A DNA stretch of 33,402 bases from an uncultured Spirochaetaceae bacterium (GCA_947630635.1 CANRIJ010000003.1:1-33402); one strand, 5' to 3'. Shown: positions 17,897 through 27,960, counted from the first letter of the stretch. Notes: generated by a model not told the origin, from the sequence alone. Translations and numbers: made by a program.

Positions 17897-18898
17897 TTAT
17901 TTTTGGTCTTTTGCCTTGAATATGCGAGAGAATATATCTATAACGAGTCTTTTGGCGTTAGTCCTGTTAAGCTCAACAGTTGCTCCAGAGGCAAGAGTAT
18001 GTCCTCCGCCTCCAAGTGAGAGAGCAATTTCGCCAACGTCGATATTTTTGTCTTTCTTTGCTCTGAAGCCTATTTCAGATGAGTCTCCCTTTCTTTTTAT
18101 AAAGACACAGGCCTCGATATTCTCGACTTTTAGAAGTGTCTCATAGATTTGGTCAGAGACTCTTTCGCCCTTAATATCATCAGTCTCTTCTGCAATAATG
18201 AGCCTTCCGTCGAAATATGGCTTTGCCTCTTCGATAATCCTAGATACCTTCTTTATCTCCTCTAGGCTCTTTCCATCAGTCAGATAGTCGTAGATGTCAT
18301 ATGCAGATAGGCCTGTTGATAGAAATCTTGAAGCTCTCTCCAGAGAGTACGGACCCCACTCTTCGCCTAAGAAATGGAAAAATCCAGTATCTGTAAGGAG
18401 TCCCAGGTAGAGAAAGTATGCAATCTCCTTATCTAGCTCAACATTCAGCATCTCTCTGATTTTGTCTATTAATAGGGTAGTAGATGGAGATGTTGGGACA
18501 ATGTATTTCGCGTAGGCATTGCTATTTTCTCGAGAGGAGGCATGGTGGTCGATTATTATTCTATAGAGGTCTTTGGCATTCTCGATAACAGAGCCCGATC
18601 TATCCTCGGTTGAGCAGTCTACAAAGACCAAGACACTCTCTTTTCTGTCTATTAGACTCTCGGGGATCTTATTTTGGAATCTGTCTTCGAGAAATTGAAC
18701 TTCGCGTCTCAGAAAGGGACCGCTATTGAAGGCATAGGCTCTTTTTCCTGTCTTCTCGAGTATGAGCTTTAGCGCTAGCGTAGAAGAGAGTGTATCCCCA
18801 TCTGGATTTTTGTGGCCAACAATTAGAAAAGTCTCTTTTTCTCTGAGAGTTTTCAGTACTTCTTCGCTTACTTTAGGAAAGGAGCTTTGCGTTATCAT
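17897..18898 (-). CDS. DHH/DHHA1 family phosphoesterase (NrnA-like nanoRNase/pAp phosphatase)
   Basis: [56 protein letters not shown]. Confidence 0.88.
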   Translation of the reverse strand: MITQSSFPKVSEEVLKTLREKETFLIVGHKNPDGDTLSSTLALKLILEKTGKRAYAFNSGPFLRREVQFLEDRFQNKIPESLIDRKESVLVFVDCSTEDRSGSVIENAKDLYRIIIDHHASSRENSNAYAKYIVPTSPSTTLLIDKIREMLNVELDKEIAYFLYLGLLTDTGFFHFLGEEWGPYSLERASRFLSTGLSAYDIYDYLTDGKSLEEIKKVSRIIEEAKPYFDGRLIIAEETDDIKGERVSDQIYETLLKVENIEACVFIKRKGDSSEIGFRAKKDKNIDVGEIALSLGGGGHTLASGATVELNRTNAKRLVIDIFSRIFKAKDQK

Positions 18899-20117
18899 CG
18901 AAAATCAGCTTTGGCTCGCTCTTTAAAAGCACTGCATCTCTGTCGATTATGACTTCCTTGACTCCCTTCATAGATGGAATATCATAGGAGACTCCCAGCA
19001 TGAGCTTTTCTACAATGGACCTGAGTCCCCTGGCCCCGGTCTTCTGCTCAAAGGAAGTAGTGGCTATTTGGTCTATCGCGTCCTCTGTAAATGTAAGCTT
19101 GATATTATCAAGCTCATAGCTTGTCTGATATTGCCTTATTATAGAGTTCTTTGGCTCAGTTAGGATTCTCACTAGATCTTCTTTGCTCAGATTGTTTAGG
19201 GCAGTGTGAATTGGAAGTCTTCCTATAAACTCAGGTATAAGGCCAAATTTTACTAGGTCATCTGGATGAAGCTCTTTATAGAGTGCCTCCAGATCCTTCT
19301 CCTCTTTGTTCTGTACCTTTGCTCCAAAGCCCATCGAGGAAGATGAAATTCTCTTTTCTATTACCTTATCAAGTCCAACAAAGGCTCCTCCGCATATGAA
19401 GAGAATATCAGTGGTATTGATTTTGAGCAGCTCTTGATTTGGGTGCTTTCTTCCACCCTGCGGAGGAACAGAGGCAACAGTGCCCTCGATGATCTTCAAT
19501 AGCGCCTGCTGAACTCCCTCGCCAGAGACATCTCTTGTAAGAGAGACATTTTCGCCTTTCTTTGAGATTTTATCTACCTCATCAATAAAGACAATGCCCT
19601 TCTCGGCCTTGGGAATATCAAAGTCAGCTGCCTCTATGAGTTTTAAAAGTATATTCTCTACATCCTCTCCAACGTATCCTGCCTCTGTTAGGGTTGTTGC
19701 ATCTGCAATAGCAAATGGAACATTGAGTTTTTTTGCAAGTGTTCTCGCAAGAAGCGTCTTTCCGGTTCCCGTAGGTCCTATCATGAGGATGTTTGACTTA
19801 TCGAGCTCTACGCCGCTCTCTTCGACCTTCTTTTTGTATTTGACTCTCTTGTAATGGTTGTAGACTGCAACGGATAGAACCTTTTTGGCTTCATCTTGTC
19901 CAATTACATAGTCATCAAGGTATGCCTTAAGCTCTTTAGGAGTAGGAATCTCCATATTCTCAAGCTCGGATGGATTCTCATCATCTCCAGAGCCCTTTAT
20001 GATGTCATAGCAGGTTTTAATGCACTCTTCGCAGATAGCAACTCCTGGACCGCTTACCAGCTTTGTGGTTGAGTCCAGAGGTCTTCCGCAAAATGAACAG
20101 TATTTAGCGCTCCTCAT
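18873..20117 (-). CDS. clpX: ATP-dependent Clp protease ATP-binding subunit ClpX
   Basis: Zinc finger CSFCGRPL...[54 protein letters not shown]. Confidence 0.97.
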   Translation of the reverse strand: MRSAKYCSFCGRPLDSTTKLVSGPGVAICEECIKTCYDIIKGSGDDENPSELENMEIPTPKELKAYLDDYVIGQDEAKKVLSVAVYNHYKRVKYKKKVEESGVELDKSNILMIGPTGTGKTLLARTLAKKLNVPFAIADATTLTEAGYVGEDVENILLKLIEAADFDIPKAEKGIVFIDEVDKISKKGENVSLTRDVSGEGVQQALLKIIEGTVASVPPQGGRKHPNQELLKINTTDILFICGGAFVGLDKVIEKRISSSSMGFGAKVQNKEEKDLEALYKELHPDDLVKFGLIPEFIGRLPIHTALNNLSKEDLVRILTEPKNSIIRQYQTSYELDNIKLTFTEDAIDQIATTSFEQKTGARGLRSIVEKLMLGVSYDIPSMKGVKEVIIDRDAVLLKSEPKLIFDDNAKLLS

Positions 20118-20697
20118 TCTTTTTCATCACCCGATCGGCTATGCCGTATTTAACTGCTTCCTCTGCATCCATGTAGCAGTCTCTTGAAATATCCTTGATT
20201 ATCTCTTCTTTGGTTTTGCCTGTGTGCTCAGCAAGGAGCCTTGAGGTGACTTCTTTGATTCTCATGAGCTCATTTGAGGTTATTATGATATCCGATGCCT
20301 GTCCTTCGACCCCGCCAGATGGCTGATGGATCATTACTCTGGCATTTGGAAGGATAAAGCGCTCTCCACTTGTTCCAGAAGCTAAGAGTATGGCTGCCAT
20401 GGAGCAGGCCTGTCCTATGCAAATAGTCCTTACTGGGCACTGAACATACTGCATGGTATCGTAGATTGCCAGTCCTGCAGTTACAGATCCTCCGGGAGAA
20501 TTGATGTAGAGATTTATGTCTTTTTGCGGATCTTCGCTTTCAAGGAAGATAAGCTGGGCAATTACAAGGTCTGCCATCTCATCCCTGATCTCACCGTCAA
20601 TAAAGATAATTCGGTCTTTCAGGAGTCTGGAGAAGATATCATATTGTCTCTCTCCAGTTCCTGACTGCTCTACGACATAGGGTACCAAATTACTCAT
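20104..20697 (-). CDS. clpP: ATP-dependent Clp protease proteolytic subunit ClpP
   Basis: [34 protein letters not shown] (Ser), MIHQPSGG (His). Confidence 0.97.
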   Translation of the reverse strand: MSNLVPYVVEQSGTGERQYDIFSRLLKDRIIFIDGEIRDEMADLVIAQLIFLESEDPQKDINLYINSPGGSVTAGLAIYDTMQYVQCPVRTICIGQACSMAAILLASGTSGERFILPNARVMIHQPSGGVEGQASDIIITSNELMRIKEVTSRLLAEHTGKTKEEIIKDISRDCYMDAEEAVKYGIADRVMKKNEER

Positions 20698-22048
20698 GTG
20701 AATGCTCTTTGCCTCTCTCCATTAGCTCTTTGTAGGTGATTGTCTTGCCCTCTTTGAATGTGTTTTTCTCAATGAGGAAAGGAACAACCTTGGAGAACTC
20801 AAGCTCGTCTTTCAAAAGCTCTTTGTAGTAGTTTTTGACGTTCTCGTCTTGTATATCCTTGAACTGCTTGTCAAACTCACTCTCAAGCTCCTCATCAGAG
20901 ACTTTGATGTCCTCTTTCTTTCTGATCTCTTCAAGAATAAGCTGCTCTTTCAAGTGTTCTGTGGCTTCATCTTTCCAACCCTCTTGAATTGATTCTTTGG
21001 TCTGACCTTGGCTCTTGATGAATGACATAAGCATATTCTCTGCCATGCCTGTCTGGCTTACAAAGCGTCTCCAGCTATCTTCAAGCTGGTTTTCAAGCAT
21101 AGACTCTGGAATCTCGATAGAAGTCTCCTTTGCAATCTCATCTACTATCTTGTGCTCTTTCTCGTGGTCGATGATATCCTTGGCTTTCTTTTCCAGATCC
21201 TTTTTAATTCCCTCTTTGAGGTCCTTAACAGTCTTGTACTCATCCTTTACGTCCTGGGCAAATTCGTCATCAAGCTCGGGGAGCTCTCTCTTCTTTACTT
21301 CATCAAGCTTGATGTGAAGCTTGATTGTTCTTCCCTTGAGAAATGATGGATCGTCGTCGCTGTTATAGGTCTTTTCTGCTTCCTTCTCGTCTCCAGCCTT
21401 CATGCCAACTACATCGTCATCGATTTTGTAGACGTTGTACTTGGTTCCAAGAGTGAAAGAGTAGTCCTTTCTCTCGCTCTCTTCGATCTTGTTGCCATTT
21501 TCATCAAGCTCATAATAGTCGATAGTCACGATATCTCCATTCTCTGCGCTGCCTTCTTTTTTTCTGACAAGGGCATTCTGGTCTCTGAGCGTCTCAATCT
21601 CTGCATCGATATCGCTATCCTCGATTTTTACTTTGTTTGTCTCTACGGTAAGCCCTGTATACTTTGGTAGCTCAAAGCTAGGATAGACATCATAGATGAC
21701 TCTATAGGTAATATCCTGGTCCTTTTTAAATGGAAGGAGGGAATCCTCATCCTGAAGAACAGGGGTAGAGTAGGGAAGCGGAGACTCATCGGTCTTTAGC
21801 TCTTTGAGTGCTTCCTGAAGCGAATCCTCCATTAGCTGGAAAGTAGACTCCTCTCTAATGGGAGCGCCGAATTTTCTCTCAATGACATTAAGTGGAGCAT
21901 GGCCACGCCTAAAGCCGTCTATCTCAATCTTCTTTGAGTAGTCCTGCAGCTTTTTCTGGTAAGCTTTCTCAATCTCTTCTTTCTTTAGCTCTAAAGTTAG
22001 CTCCCCCTGACTTTTAGGGAGTCTCTTGAACTTGGTTTCAATGGCCAT
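20690..22048 (-). CDS. tig: Trigger factor
   Basis: [17 protein letters not shown], PPIase-like middle region ([10 protein letters not shown]), C-terminal helical domain; directly upstream of clpP-clpX. Confidence 0.92.
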   Translation of the reverse strand: MAIETKFKRLPKSQGELTLELKKEEIEKAYQKKLQDYSKKIEIDGFRRGHAPLNVIERKFGAPIREESTFQLMEDSLQEALKELKTDESPLPYSTPVLQDEDSLLPFKKDQDITYRVIYDVYPSFELPKYTGLTVETNKVKIEDSDIDAEIETLRDQNALVRKKEGSAENGDIVTIDYYELDENGNKIEESERKDYSFTLGTKYNVYKIDDDVVGMKAGDEKEAEKTYNSDDDPSFLKGRTIKLHIKLDEVKKRELPELDDEFAQDVKDEYKTVKDLKEGIKKDLEKKAKDIIDHEKEHKIVDEIAKETSIEIPESMLENQLEDSWRRFVSQTGMAENMLMSFIKSQGQTKESIQEGWKDEATEHLKEQLILEEIRKKEDIKVSDEELESEFDKQFKDIQDENVKNYYKELLKDELEFSKVVPFLIEKNTFKEGKTITYKELMERGKEHSHE

Positions 22049-22163
22049 CTAAATCCTTCCTTGCTTTATTATCAAAGTATCAAGTCAAATATACATAAAA
22101 GAGAAATATCCCGCAAGGATGGGGATTATTTACTCTTTGAAATATGGGCTATTTTTACCCGAT

Positions 22164-22427
22164 TTAGGTGAAGGATTTATACTCTAAGCCGCATTCTCTG
22201 GCTTTTGCGCCATTGATGCTCCAGCTAGTGCTTCTTGTCTTTCCGTCTTTGATTATGATGCCGTTTTTCTTTAAAGCCAGTATGTCTCTCTCAACAGTCT
22301 TTCTTGAGCATTTGATCGAGTAGGCCAGAGTGTTATATGTGGCTTTGGGATTATGAGAGAATATATCTATGATTCGCGCCATCCTCTCTCTAGTCTTCCT
22401 TCTATAAAATGGAAATTCCTCTTGCAT
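22164..22427 (-). CDS. Small stand-alone HTH/winged-helix regulator (DeoR-like HTH)
   Basis: IIDIFSHNPKATYNTLAYSIKCSRKTVERDILALKKNGIIIKDG HTH pattern; AGAGGA RBS; divergent from desulfoferrodoxin. Confidence 0.65.
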   Translation of the reverse strand: MQEEFPFYRRKTRERMARIIDIFSHNPKATYNTLAYSIKCSRKTVERDILALKKNGIIIKDGKTRSTSWSINGAKARECGLEYKSFT

Positions 22428-22453
22428 TTAAGTTCCTCTTACTCGAAAGATAA

Positions 22454-22467
22454 TGAGTCAATACTCA
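22454..22467. promoter_or_regulatory. Candidate operator, inverted repeat TGAGT-caat-ACTCA
   Basis: Perfect 5 bp inverted repeat in the divergent intergenic region, with an additional ACTC at 22441-22444. Confidence 0.3.
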
Positions 22468-22492
22468 AAAACAAGAAAAAGCGTCGATTTTT

Positions 22493-22521
22493 TTGTTTAC
22501 TTTGATTTTTCTTTGTATACT
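22493..22521 (+). promoter_or_regulatory. Candidate desulfoferrodoxin promoter
   Basis: -35 TTGTTT (22493-22498), 17 nt spacer, -10 TATACT (22516-22521), AAGGAGA, ATG 22540. Confidence 0.5.
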
Positions 22522-22539
22522 TAGCCTAAGGAGAATCAA

Positions 22540-22917
22540 ATGGCAGGAAAATTTTACAGATGCTCAATTTGCGGTAATATCGTCTATTTGGTAGAAGGCG
22601 ATATCAATCACATAGTATGCTGCGGCAAGCCAATGGACCTCATGGTACCAGGGACAGTAGAGGCCTCACTTGAGAAGCACATCCCATATGTTACAGAGCA
22701 GGATGGAAGACTTACGGTTCAGATTGGCTCGACAATGCATCCTTCACTGGATGAGCATCATATTGAGTGGGTGGCTGCGGTATCAGATGACTCGGTCAAG
22801 ATCAAGTATCTCAAGAGTGGCAAGGACCCTGTTGTCCACTTTGGAAATAAGCATGGGAAAATCAAGAAGATACTTGCTTATTGCAATATTCATGGACTCT
22901 GGGAAAAGGAGCTATAG
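22540..22917 (+). CDS. Desulfoferrodoxin / superoxide reductase with N-terminal rubredoxin-like Fe(Cys)4 site
   Basis: CSICG...VCCGKPM centre I cysteines; EKHIPYV, MHPSLDEHHIEWVA, AYCNIHGLWE centre II ligands. Confidence 0.95.
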   Translation: MAGKFYRCSICGNIVYLVEGDINHIVCCGKPMDLMVPGTVEASLEKHIPYVTEQDGRLTVQIGSTMHPSLDEHHIEWVAAVSDDSVKIKYLKSGKDPVVHFGNKHGKIKKILAYCNIHGLWEKEL

Positions 22918-22919
22918 AA

Positions 22920-22943
22920 AAGGGGCGCGTCCCCTTTTTTTTA
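22920..22943 (+). terminator. Terminator after desulfoferrodoxin
   Basis: AAAGGGGCGCGTCCCCTTTTTTTT GC-rich stem followed by a T run. Confidence 0.85.
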
Positions 22944-22971
22944 TCAACCATAGACCTTAAAATCTCATTTT

Positions 22972-23673
22972 GTGAAGAGATTCTGTCTTTTGGTGATTAT
23001 CCTCTTGTCCTTTTTGGCTTTATCGTGCTCAAATCTCGAAAGGAGTCTGAAAGAGAGCGAGGTAGAAGACGCAAGATTGGCGCTTTCTGCTCTTGTTGAG
23101 GATATTTCTAAAGAGACTGACTCTCTTGTGATTCCACTCTCATCCTTGAGATCTTCGCTTCAAAATGAATATCTTTCCTATAGAGAATATGACCCAAGAT
23201 ACGATGAGAGGGAGGCAGAGTATCTAGAGTCCCTCTCAGCTATGCTTAGCAGCATGTCATCTGGTCTCTTTCCCTATATCAGAGAGCGCCTTCTTGGCTT
23301 TGAGTTGGATCCCTATGTATATATCTATTCATCTGCTTCTCTTGTTGATGCATTCAGAAGGGCAAACGATTCTGATCTCAAAGATTATTTCTATAGATAC
23401 GTCTTAAGTCGACAGAGTGAGCTAAGGAGTGCCTTTACTGAGTCTGAGAGAGAATTTTCCTCGATAAAGAGGGTAATGGAGAATCTTGAGAGGGCAGGAA
23501 AAAGCGTGGATCTCTCTTACCCAGAGCCGATTCTTTTCTCATCTCTCTCTGATATTCTCTACAACTCTGTTTTCTCCTATCTCATTGAGAGGGAAAATGA
23601 AATAAAAAGCTCAGAGGAGAACAGGGGTTCGGATATCTATGATATTTTCTGGAGGATAAATGGCAGGGGATAG
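22972..23673 (+). CDS. Predicted lipoprotein of unknown function
   Basis: GTG start; MKRFCLLVIILLSFLALSCSN lipobox; helical Glu/Arg/Ser-rich remainder. Confidence 0.7.
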   Translation: MKRFCLLVIILLSFLALSCSNLERSLKESEVEDARLALSALVEDISKETDSLVIPLSSLRSSLQNEYLSYREYDPRYDEREAEYLESLSAMLSSMSSGLFPYIRERLLGFELDPYVYIYSSASLVDAFRRANDSDLKDYFYRYVLSRQSELRSAFTESEREFSSIKRVMENLERAGKSVDLSYPEPILFSSLSDILYNSVFSYLIERENEIKSSEENRGSDIYDIFWRINGRG

Positions 23674-25792
23674 TCTTTTTTCAGCTAATAATCCGTCTAT
23701 GGAGCCTCTTGCATCTAGAATGAGGCCAAGAACACTTGATGAATATATTGGCCAAGAGCATATTCTCGGTAAGGGAAGGCTCTTGAGAAGAGCCATTCAA
23801 ATAGATCAGCTTTCCTCAGTTATATTCTATGGTCCTCCAGGAACTGGAAAGACTACTCTAGCCCGCGTAATTGCAAATCATACAAAGAGCCATTTCTCAA
23901 CTCTGAATGCAGTTCTTGCAGGTGTTAAGGACATCAGAGCCGAGATTGATGAGGCAAAAGAGAGAAGAGACCACTATGGCATGAGAACCATCCTCTTTGT
24001 CGATGAGGTCCACAGATGGAATAAGAGCCAGCAAGATGCGCTTCTGCCATGGGTTGAGAATGGTACTTTCATCTTAATTGGAGCGACAACCGAGAATCCT
24101 TTTTTCGAGGTAAATGCCGCTCTTGTCTCTCGCTCTAGAATCTTTCAGCTTAAAAAGCTTAGTGATGAGAACCTTAGGGATATTGCACTCCAGGCTGTCA
24201 ATGACAGAGAGCGAGGCTATGGGAAATATGATGTCGAGTTTGAAGATGGAGCTCTTGAGCATTTGATTAAGGTCTCTTCCGGGGATGCCAGGTCGCTTTT
24301 AAATGCGCTTGAGCTCGCTGTTGAGACCACCCCTGATGTCTTTCCACCAGATGAAGGAGAGAGAATCTATATAAGCCGTGAGATTGCAGAGGAGTCAATC
24401 CAGCAGAAGGCTGTCTTATATGATAAGGAAGGCGATTAACACTTTGATGTAATATCCGCATTCATAAAGTCACTTAGGGGCTCAGATCCTGACGCTGCCA
24501 TGTACTGGCTTTCAAAGATGGTAAAGGCAGGGGAGGATCCCCGATTCATATTCAGGAGAATGCTTATTCTTGCCTGCGAGGATGTGTCCCTCGCAGACCC
24601 AAATGCCATAGTGGTTGTCAATGCCGATGCTGAGGCCTTTGATAGAATAGGGCTCCCTGAGGGGAGATATCATCTTGCTCATGCTGCGCTCTACCTTGCC
24701 ACTTGTCCTAAGAGCAACTCTACAATGGCGTTCTTTGATGCCCTAAAGGATGTGGAGAGCGAAAAAGAGGATGATGTCCCGACTCATCTGAAAGACCCAA
24801 GCAGAGATACAGAGGGCTTTGGGCATGGTAAGGGGTATTTATATCCTCATAGCTACAGAGACCACTGGGTTGCACAGCAGTATCTTCCAAAGGCTCTTAT
24901 GGGTAGAATCTACTACAATCCAACTGACCAGGGCTATGAGAAGACAATTCGCGATGGGGTTCTTGAGAGAAGAGAGGCACAGCTTGAAGCTGTGACATCA
25001 GATCTCTTCAGAGAGCAGCTTACGTTTACACCGAAGAGCCTTGATGAGAAATGGGAGGAGAGGGCTGTAAACAAGAGAAGCAAAGAGCTTTTGTCTATAA
25101 CAAAAGAGCTATTTTCAGGCCTTGGTGTCTTAAGGCATGACAACATACTGGTTTTAAATGCCTCTCATGGACTTATGCTATGGCCACTGATGAAGAGAAA
25201 TCCAGAGGGGCTATCGGTAGCGGTAGTCAAGGATGAGGGGCAAAAGTCCATAATTGAGCATTTTTCCAAGGATTTTGATGAGCTTAGAAAGCCTTTGGTG
25301 ATAATAGATGACGGCAAAAGCGATGTCTTCTCAAAATTGGAGGATGGTCTTCTCTTTAAGGCAGTTGCCGGAAGAAATCTGCTTTTAAGTCCTGAGTCTG
25401 CTCTTTCTATATTGCGCTCAATTGAGAATAGGCTTGAGGATAATGGCAATATCCTCTTGATGGAGAGCATCCCCTCTCTATCCTCAAGGCTCTCTGAGTT
25501 TGCAGGCGGAGAGCTGAAAGATAGGCTTTTGGAGGCAGAGAAGACTCTTTACTTTAGTCTCAATTGGTCTATGGATGATTTAGAGAAAAGCATTAAGAGC
25601 ATTTTTCCCAATACCAAATTTGAAGAGAGGGAGATCAAAGAGGAGAGAGTCTTCTCAATGTCCGTTATAGAAAATTGGTATAGAAACACCTTTTCATCAT
25701 ATGGTATAGATAGGGATATTTTCTTTGGAGCATTCCTCAATAGAAAAGTAGAATGGAAAAATAAGATTCTTCTTATCAGGGGAACTAAATAG
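23660..25792 (+). pseudogene. rarA: RarA/MgsA AAA+ recombination factor fused to an extra C-terminal domain; one in-frame TAA at 24437-24439 splits it into 259 aa and 430 aa ORFs
   Basis: [58 protein letters not shown]. Both ORFs are in the same frame, and reading through gives [33 protein letters not shown], which matches the continuous RarA motif. Confidence 0.88.
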
Positions 25793-25797
25793 ATTGG

Positions 25798-25826
25798 TTG
25801 ACAACCAGGTTATTTTTATAAATAAT
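25798..25826 (+). promoter_or_regulatory. Promoter of tRNA-His/Arg/Lys cluster
   Basis: Consensus TTGACA (25798-25803), 17 nt spacer, AATAAT (25821-25826), about 38 nt before the tRNA. Confidence 0.75.
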
Positions 25827-25864
25827 ACATACGTTGTTTGGAACGCCAATGCAACGCTCTTCAT

Positions 25865-25937
25865 GGTGGGAGTAGTTCAGTGGTAGAGCGTCAGATTGTG
25901 GATCTGATTGTCGCGGGTTCGAGCCCCGTCTCCCACC
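25865..25937 (+). tRNA. tRNA-His (GTG)
   Basis: Acceptor GTGGGAG/CTCCCAC with extra G-1 and C73, GTTC T-loop, anticodon loop TTGTGGA; no encoded CCA. Confidence 0.95.
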
Positions 25938-25957
25938 CCTACTCTTAGAAGAGAGAA

Positions 25958-26030
25958 GCGCTCTTAGCTCAATGGATAGAGCGTCGGACTTCGAATCCGC
26001 AGGTTGCAGGTTCGAGTCCTGCAGGGCGCG
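25958..26030 (+). tRNA. tRNA-Arg (TCG)
   Basis: Acceptor GCGCTCT/AGGGCGC, anticodon loop CTTCGAA, T arm TGCAGGTTCGAGTCCTGCA. Confidence 0.94.
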
Positions 26031-26040
26031 TCCAAAAAAT

Positions 26041-26113
26041 GGGCCGCTAGCTCAGCTGGTAGAGCAGCAGACTCTTAATCTGCGGGTCAAAGGTTCGATC
26101 CCTTTGCGGCTCA
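26041..26113 (+). tRNA. tRNA-Lys (CTT)
   Basis: Acceptor GGGCCGC/GCGGCTC, anticodon loop CTCTTAA, GGTTCGATCC T arm. Confidence 0.94.
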
Positions 26114-26117
26114 TTGA

Positions 26118-26142
26118 AGCTCTCTTTAAAGAGAGCTTTTTT
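26118..26142 (+). terminator. Terminator of the first tRNA cluster
   Basis: GCTCTCTTTAAAGAGAGC palindrome followed by TTTTTTT. Confidence 0.88.
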
Positions 26143-26150
26143 TAATATTG

Positions 26151-26185
26151 ATTTAAAAAAAGAGGGCGTTTTTAGGCGCCTTCTT
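26151..26185 (-). terminator. Terminator after the FN3-like secreted protein gene
   Basis: AAGAGGGCG/CGCCTTCTT stem with A run on + (T run on -). Confidence 0.75.
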
Positions 26186-26191
26186 TGAACT

Positions 26192-27010
26192 TTACTTTAT
26201 CTTCTTCAAAACAAAGGCATCGCCTTCATTTGGATTGGGGTTCTTGAATAGGAATTTATCTGATAATTTCTCTTCGCCTTGGTAAAGTACCTCAGCTGTC
26301 TTATTTCCATTCTGGTCTTCTTTGAATGTGATGATTGTATCTGTTGTGAGCGTCATTCCCATGACCTTGGTCTCTACAACAAGAGTGACAGAGTCTGGCA
26401 TTATCTCCATTTTGGTTATTCGCCATTCAGAGGGCTTGAATGCAGAAGTGTTGACTAGGCTTACATTCTGCCTATATGCCTCTCCCGACTCGCTATCTTC
26501 CTTGAACTTATGCTTTTCATTTGTTCTTGGATCATCAAAGTCAAATATGGGGAAGACCAAAAATTCATCAACGCCATCGGTTGAGAAGAAGATTCTCTGG
26601 TATTGTCCGACCTTCGGATCGTACTCAGTGACGGTTCTGAGTGTAAGGCTCTTCATCTTTCCCTTATTTGTGTCTTTTGTATTATTTACCCATTTATAGG
26701 TGCCGTCCCAGCTAGTGGTCTTTGCCTTGATCCATGCTGCATCAAGATCTTTGTTATTGGCGTCTCTTGCTGCAAGAGTTATGTTCTGCTCTTTGTTTGA
26801 CAGAAGATTCTCTAGAGTATATGAAGTCTTATTCGAATCGAGCCTTGTGATAAATTCATTGTCATTGTAGATATCATAGAAGACTGCTCCAGGTACTTTG
26901 CTCCATTTGAGCTCTACTGAGGTTGGATGCTCTTTATAAGTAGCATTCATAGCTGCAAAGAGCGATAGCGACATTATCAGCAAAAAAAGTGTAATAAGTG
27001 TTTTTTTCAT
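26192..27010 (-). CDS. Exported protein with N-terminal fibronectin type III-like region, function unknown
   Basis: MKKTLITLFLLIMSLSLFAA signal peptide; PTSVELKWSKVPGAVFYDIYNDNEFITRLDSNKTSYTLENLLSNKEQNITLAARD is FN3-like. Confidence 0.65.
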   Translation of the reverse strand: MKKTLITLFLLIMSLSLFAAMNATYKEHPTSVELKWSKVPGAVFYDIYNDNEFITRLDSNKTSYTLENLLSNKEQNITLAARDANNKDLDAAWIKAKTTSWDGTYKWVNNTKDTNKGKMKSLTLRTVTEYDPKVGQYQRIFFSTDGVDEFLVFPIFDFDDPRTNEKHKFKEDSESGEAYRQNVSLVNTSAFKPSEWRITKMEIMPDSVTLVVETKVMGMTLTTDTIITFKEDQNGNKTAEVLYQGEEKLSDKFLFKNPNPNEGDAFVLKKIK

Positions 27011-27113
27011 AGATAGTTCCTTCTTGGTTTAAATTAGCAGAAAAGGTGAAGAATATCTATGTTTTTATTTACACTTTTAATACTTTTGTAAAAATAAAAT
27101 AAGCGTTGCCATC

Positions 27114-27143
27114 TTGATTTTCGCTCTTACTCATTGCTAAGAT
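27114..27143 (+). promoter_or_regulatory. Candidate promoter upstream of tRNA-Leu/Gly
   Basis: TTGATT (27114-27119), 18 nt spacer, TAAGAT (27138-27143). Confidence 0.35.
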
Positions 27144-27187
27144 AACTAAGAGCTTATTGATAAGGAGCTCTTTTTATTTTAGAATAA

Positions 27188-27267
27188 GCGAGCGTGGTGA
27201 AATTGGTATACACGCTAGACTTAGGATCTAGTGCTTAGGCGTGAGAGTTCGAGTCTCTCCGCTCGCA
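27188..27267 (+). tRNA. tRNA-Leu (TAG)
   Basis: Acceptor GCGAGCG/CGCTCGC, anticodon loop CTTAGGA, extended variable arm. Confidence 0.94.
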
Positions 27268-27272
27268 TACTT

Positions 27273-27344
27273 GCGGAAGTAGCTCAGTGGTAGAGCTCCA
27301 CCTTGCCAAGGTGGATGTCGCGGGTTCAAGTCCCGTCTTCCGCT
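27273..27344 (+). tRNA. tRNA-Gly (GCC)
   Basis: Acceptor GCGGAAG/CTTCCGC, anticodon arm CCACC-TTGCCAA-GGTGG. Confidence 0.95.
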
Positions 27345-27347
27345 CTA

Positions 27348-27375
27348 AAGCCTGAAATTGTTCAGGCTTTTTTTA
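27348..27375 (+). terminator. Terminator of second tRNA cluster
   Basis: AGCCTGAA-ATTG-TTCAGGCT followed by TTTTTTT. Confidence 0.9.
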
Positions 27376-27462
27376 ATGTTACATAAAAGATTCGAACTAA
27401 ATTCAATTCTCTAAAGCCTTGGATTTGGAATATTATGCAAAATAGATTTAAGTGGAGGCTAT

Positions 27463-27960
27463 ATGGATAATTTCACCGAGCTAGATAAGAAGATGATAAG
27501 AAGGACCATAGAAATAGCTAGGAGTGCAGTAAAAAATGGATGCCATCCATTTGGGGCGCTTCTTGCTGATAAGGGTGGGAATATACTAATGGAACAGGAG
27601 AACGCCTTCACAGAGGGTGGTTCTGCATATCATGCCGAGACGCTTTTGGCATTGAAGGCTGCAAAGAAATATACTCCCGAAGAACTTTCAGAATGCACTC
27701 TTTATACTAATTTTGAGCCTTGCTGTATGTGTACTGGAGCTATCTATTGGACTGGAATAGGACGCTTAGTCTATGGTGCCTCTGAAAAGAGCCTTTTAGA
27801 GTTCACTGGTGACAATAGAGAGAATCCGACATTCGATCTCTCTTCAAGAGAGGTACTATCTCATGGGCAGAAGAAGATAGAGGTCAATGGTCCTACTGAG
27901 GACCGAGAGCTTTTGAGAGATATATGCTTGGATCATATAGAATTCTGGAAGAATAGGTAG
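27463..27960 (+). CDS. Nucleoside/base deaminase, cytidine deaminase superfamily (guanine deaminase or TadA-like)
   Basis: HPFGALLAD, YHAETLLAL (HAE), FEPCCMCTGAIYWTGIGRLVYG (PCxxC) zinc motifs. Confidence 0.88.
   Translation: MDNFTELDKKMIRRTIEIARSAVKNGCHPFGALLADKGGNILMEQENAFTEGGSAYHAETLLALKAAKKYTPEELSECTLYTNFEPCCMCTGAIYWTGIGRLVYGASEKSLLEFTGDNRENPTFDLSSREVLSHGQKKIEVNGPTEDRELLRDICLDHIEFWKNR

Noticed and set aside
24437-24439. TAA in rarA as evidence of stop-codon reassignment or pyrrolysine/selenocysteine-like recoding
   Set aside because: TAA terminates several other genes here (rpsU, serA, Lrp) and is not a known Sec/Pyl codon; mutation or sequencing error is simpler.
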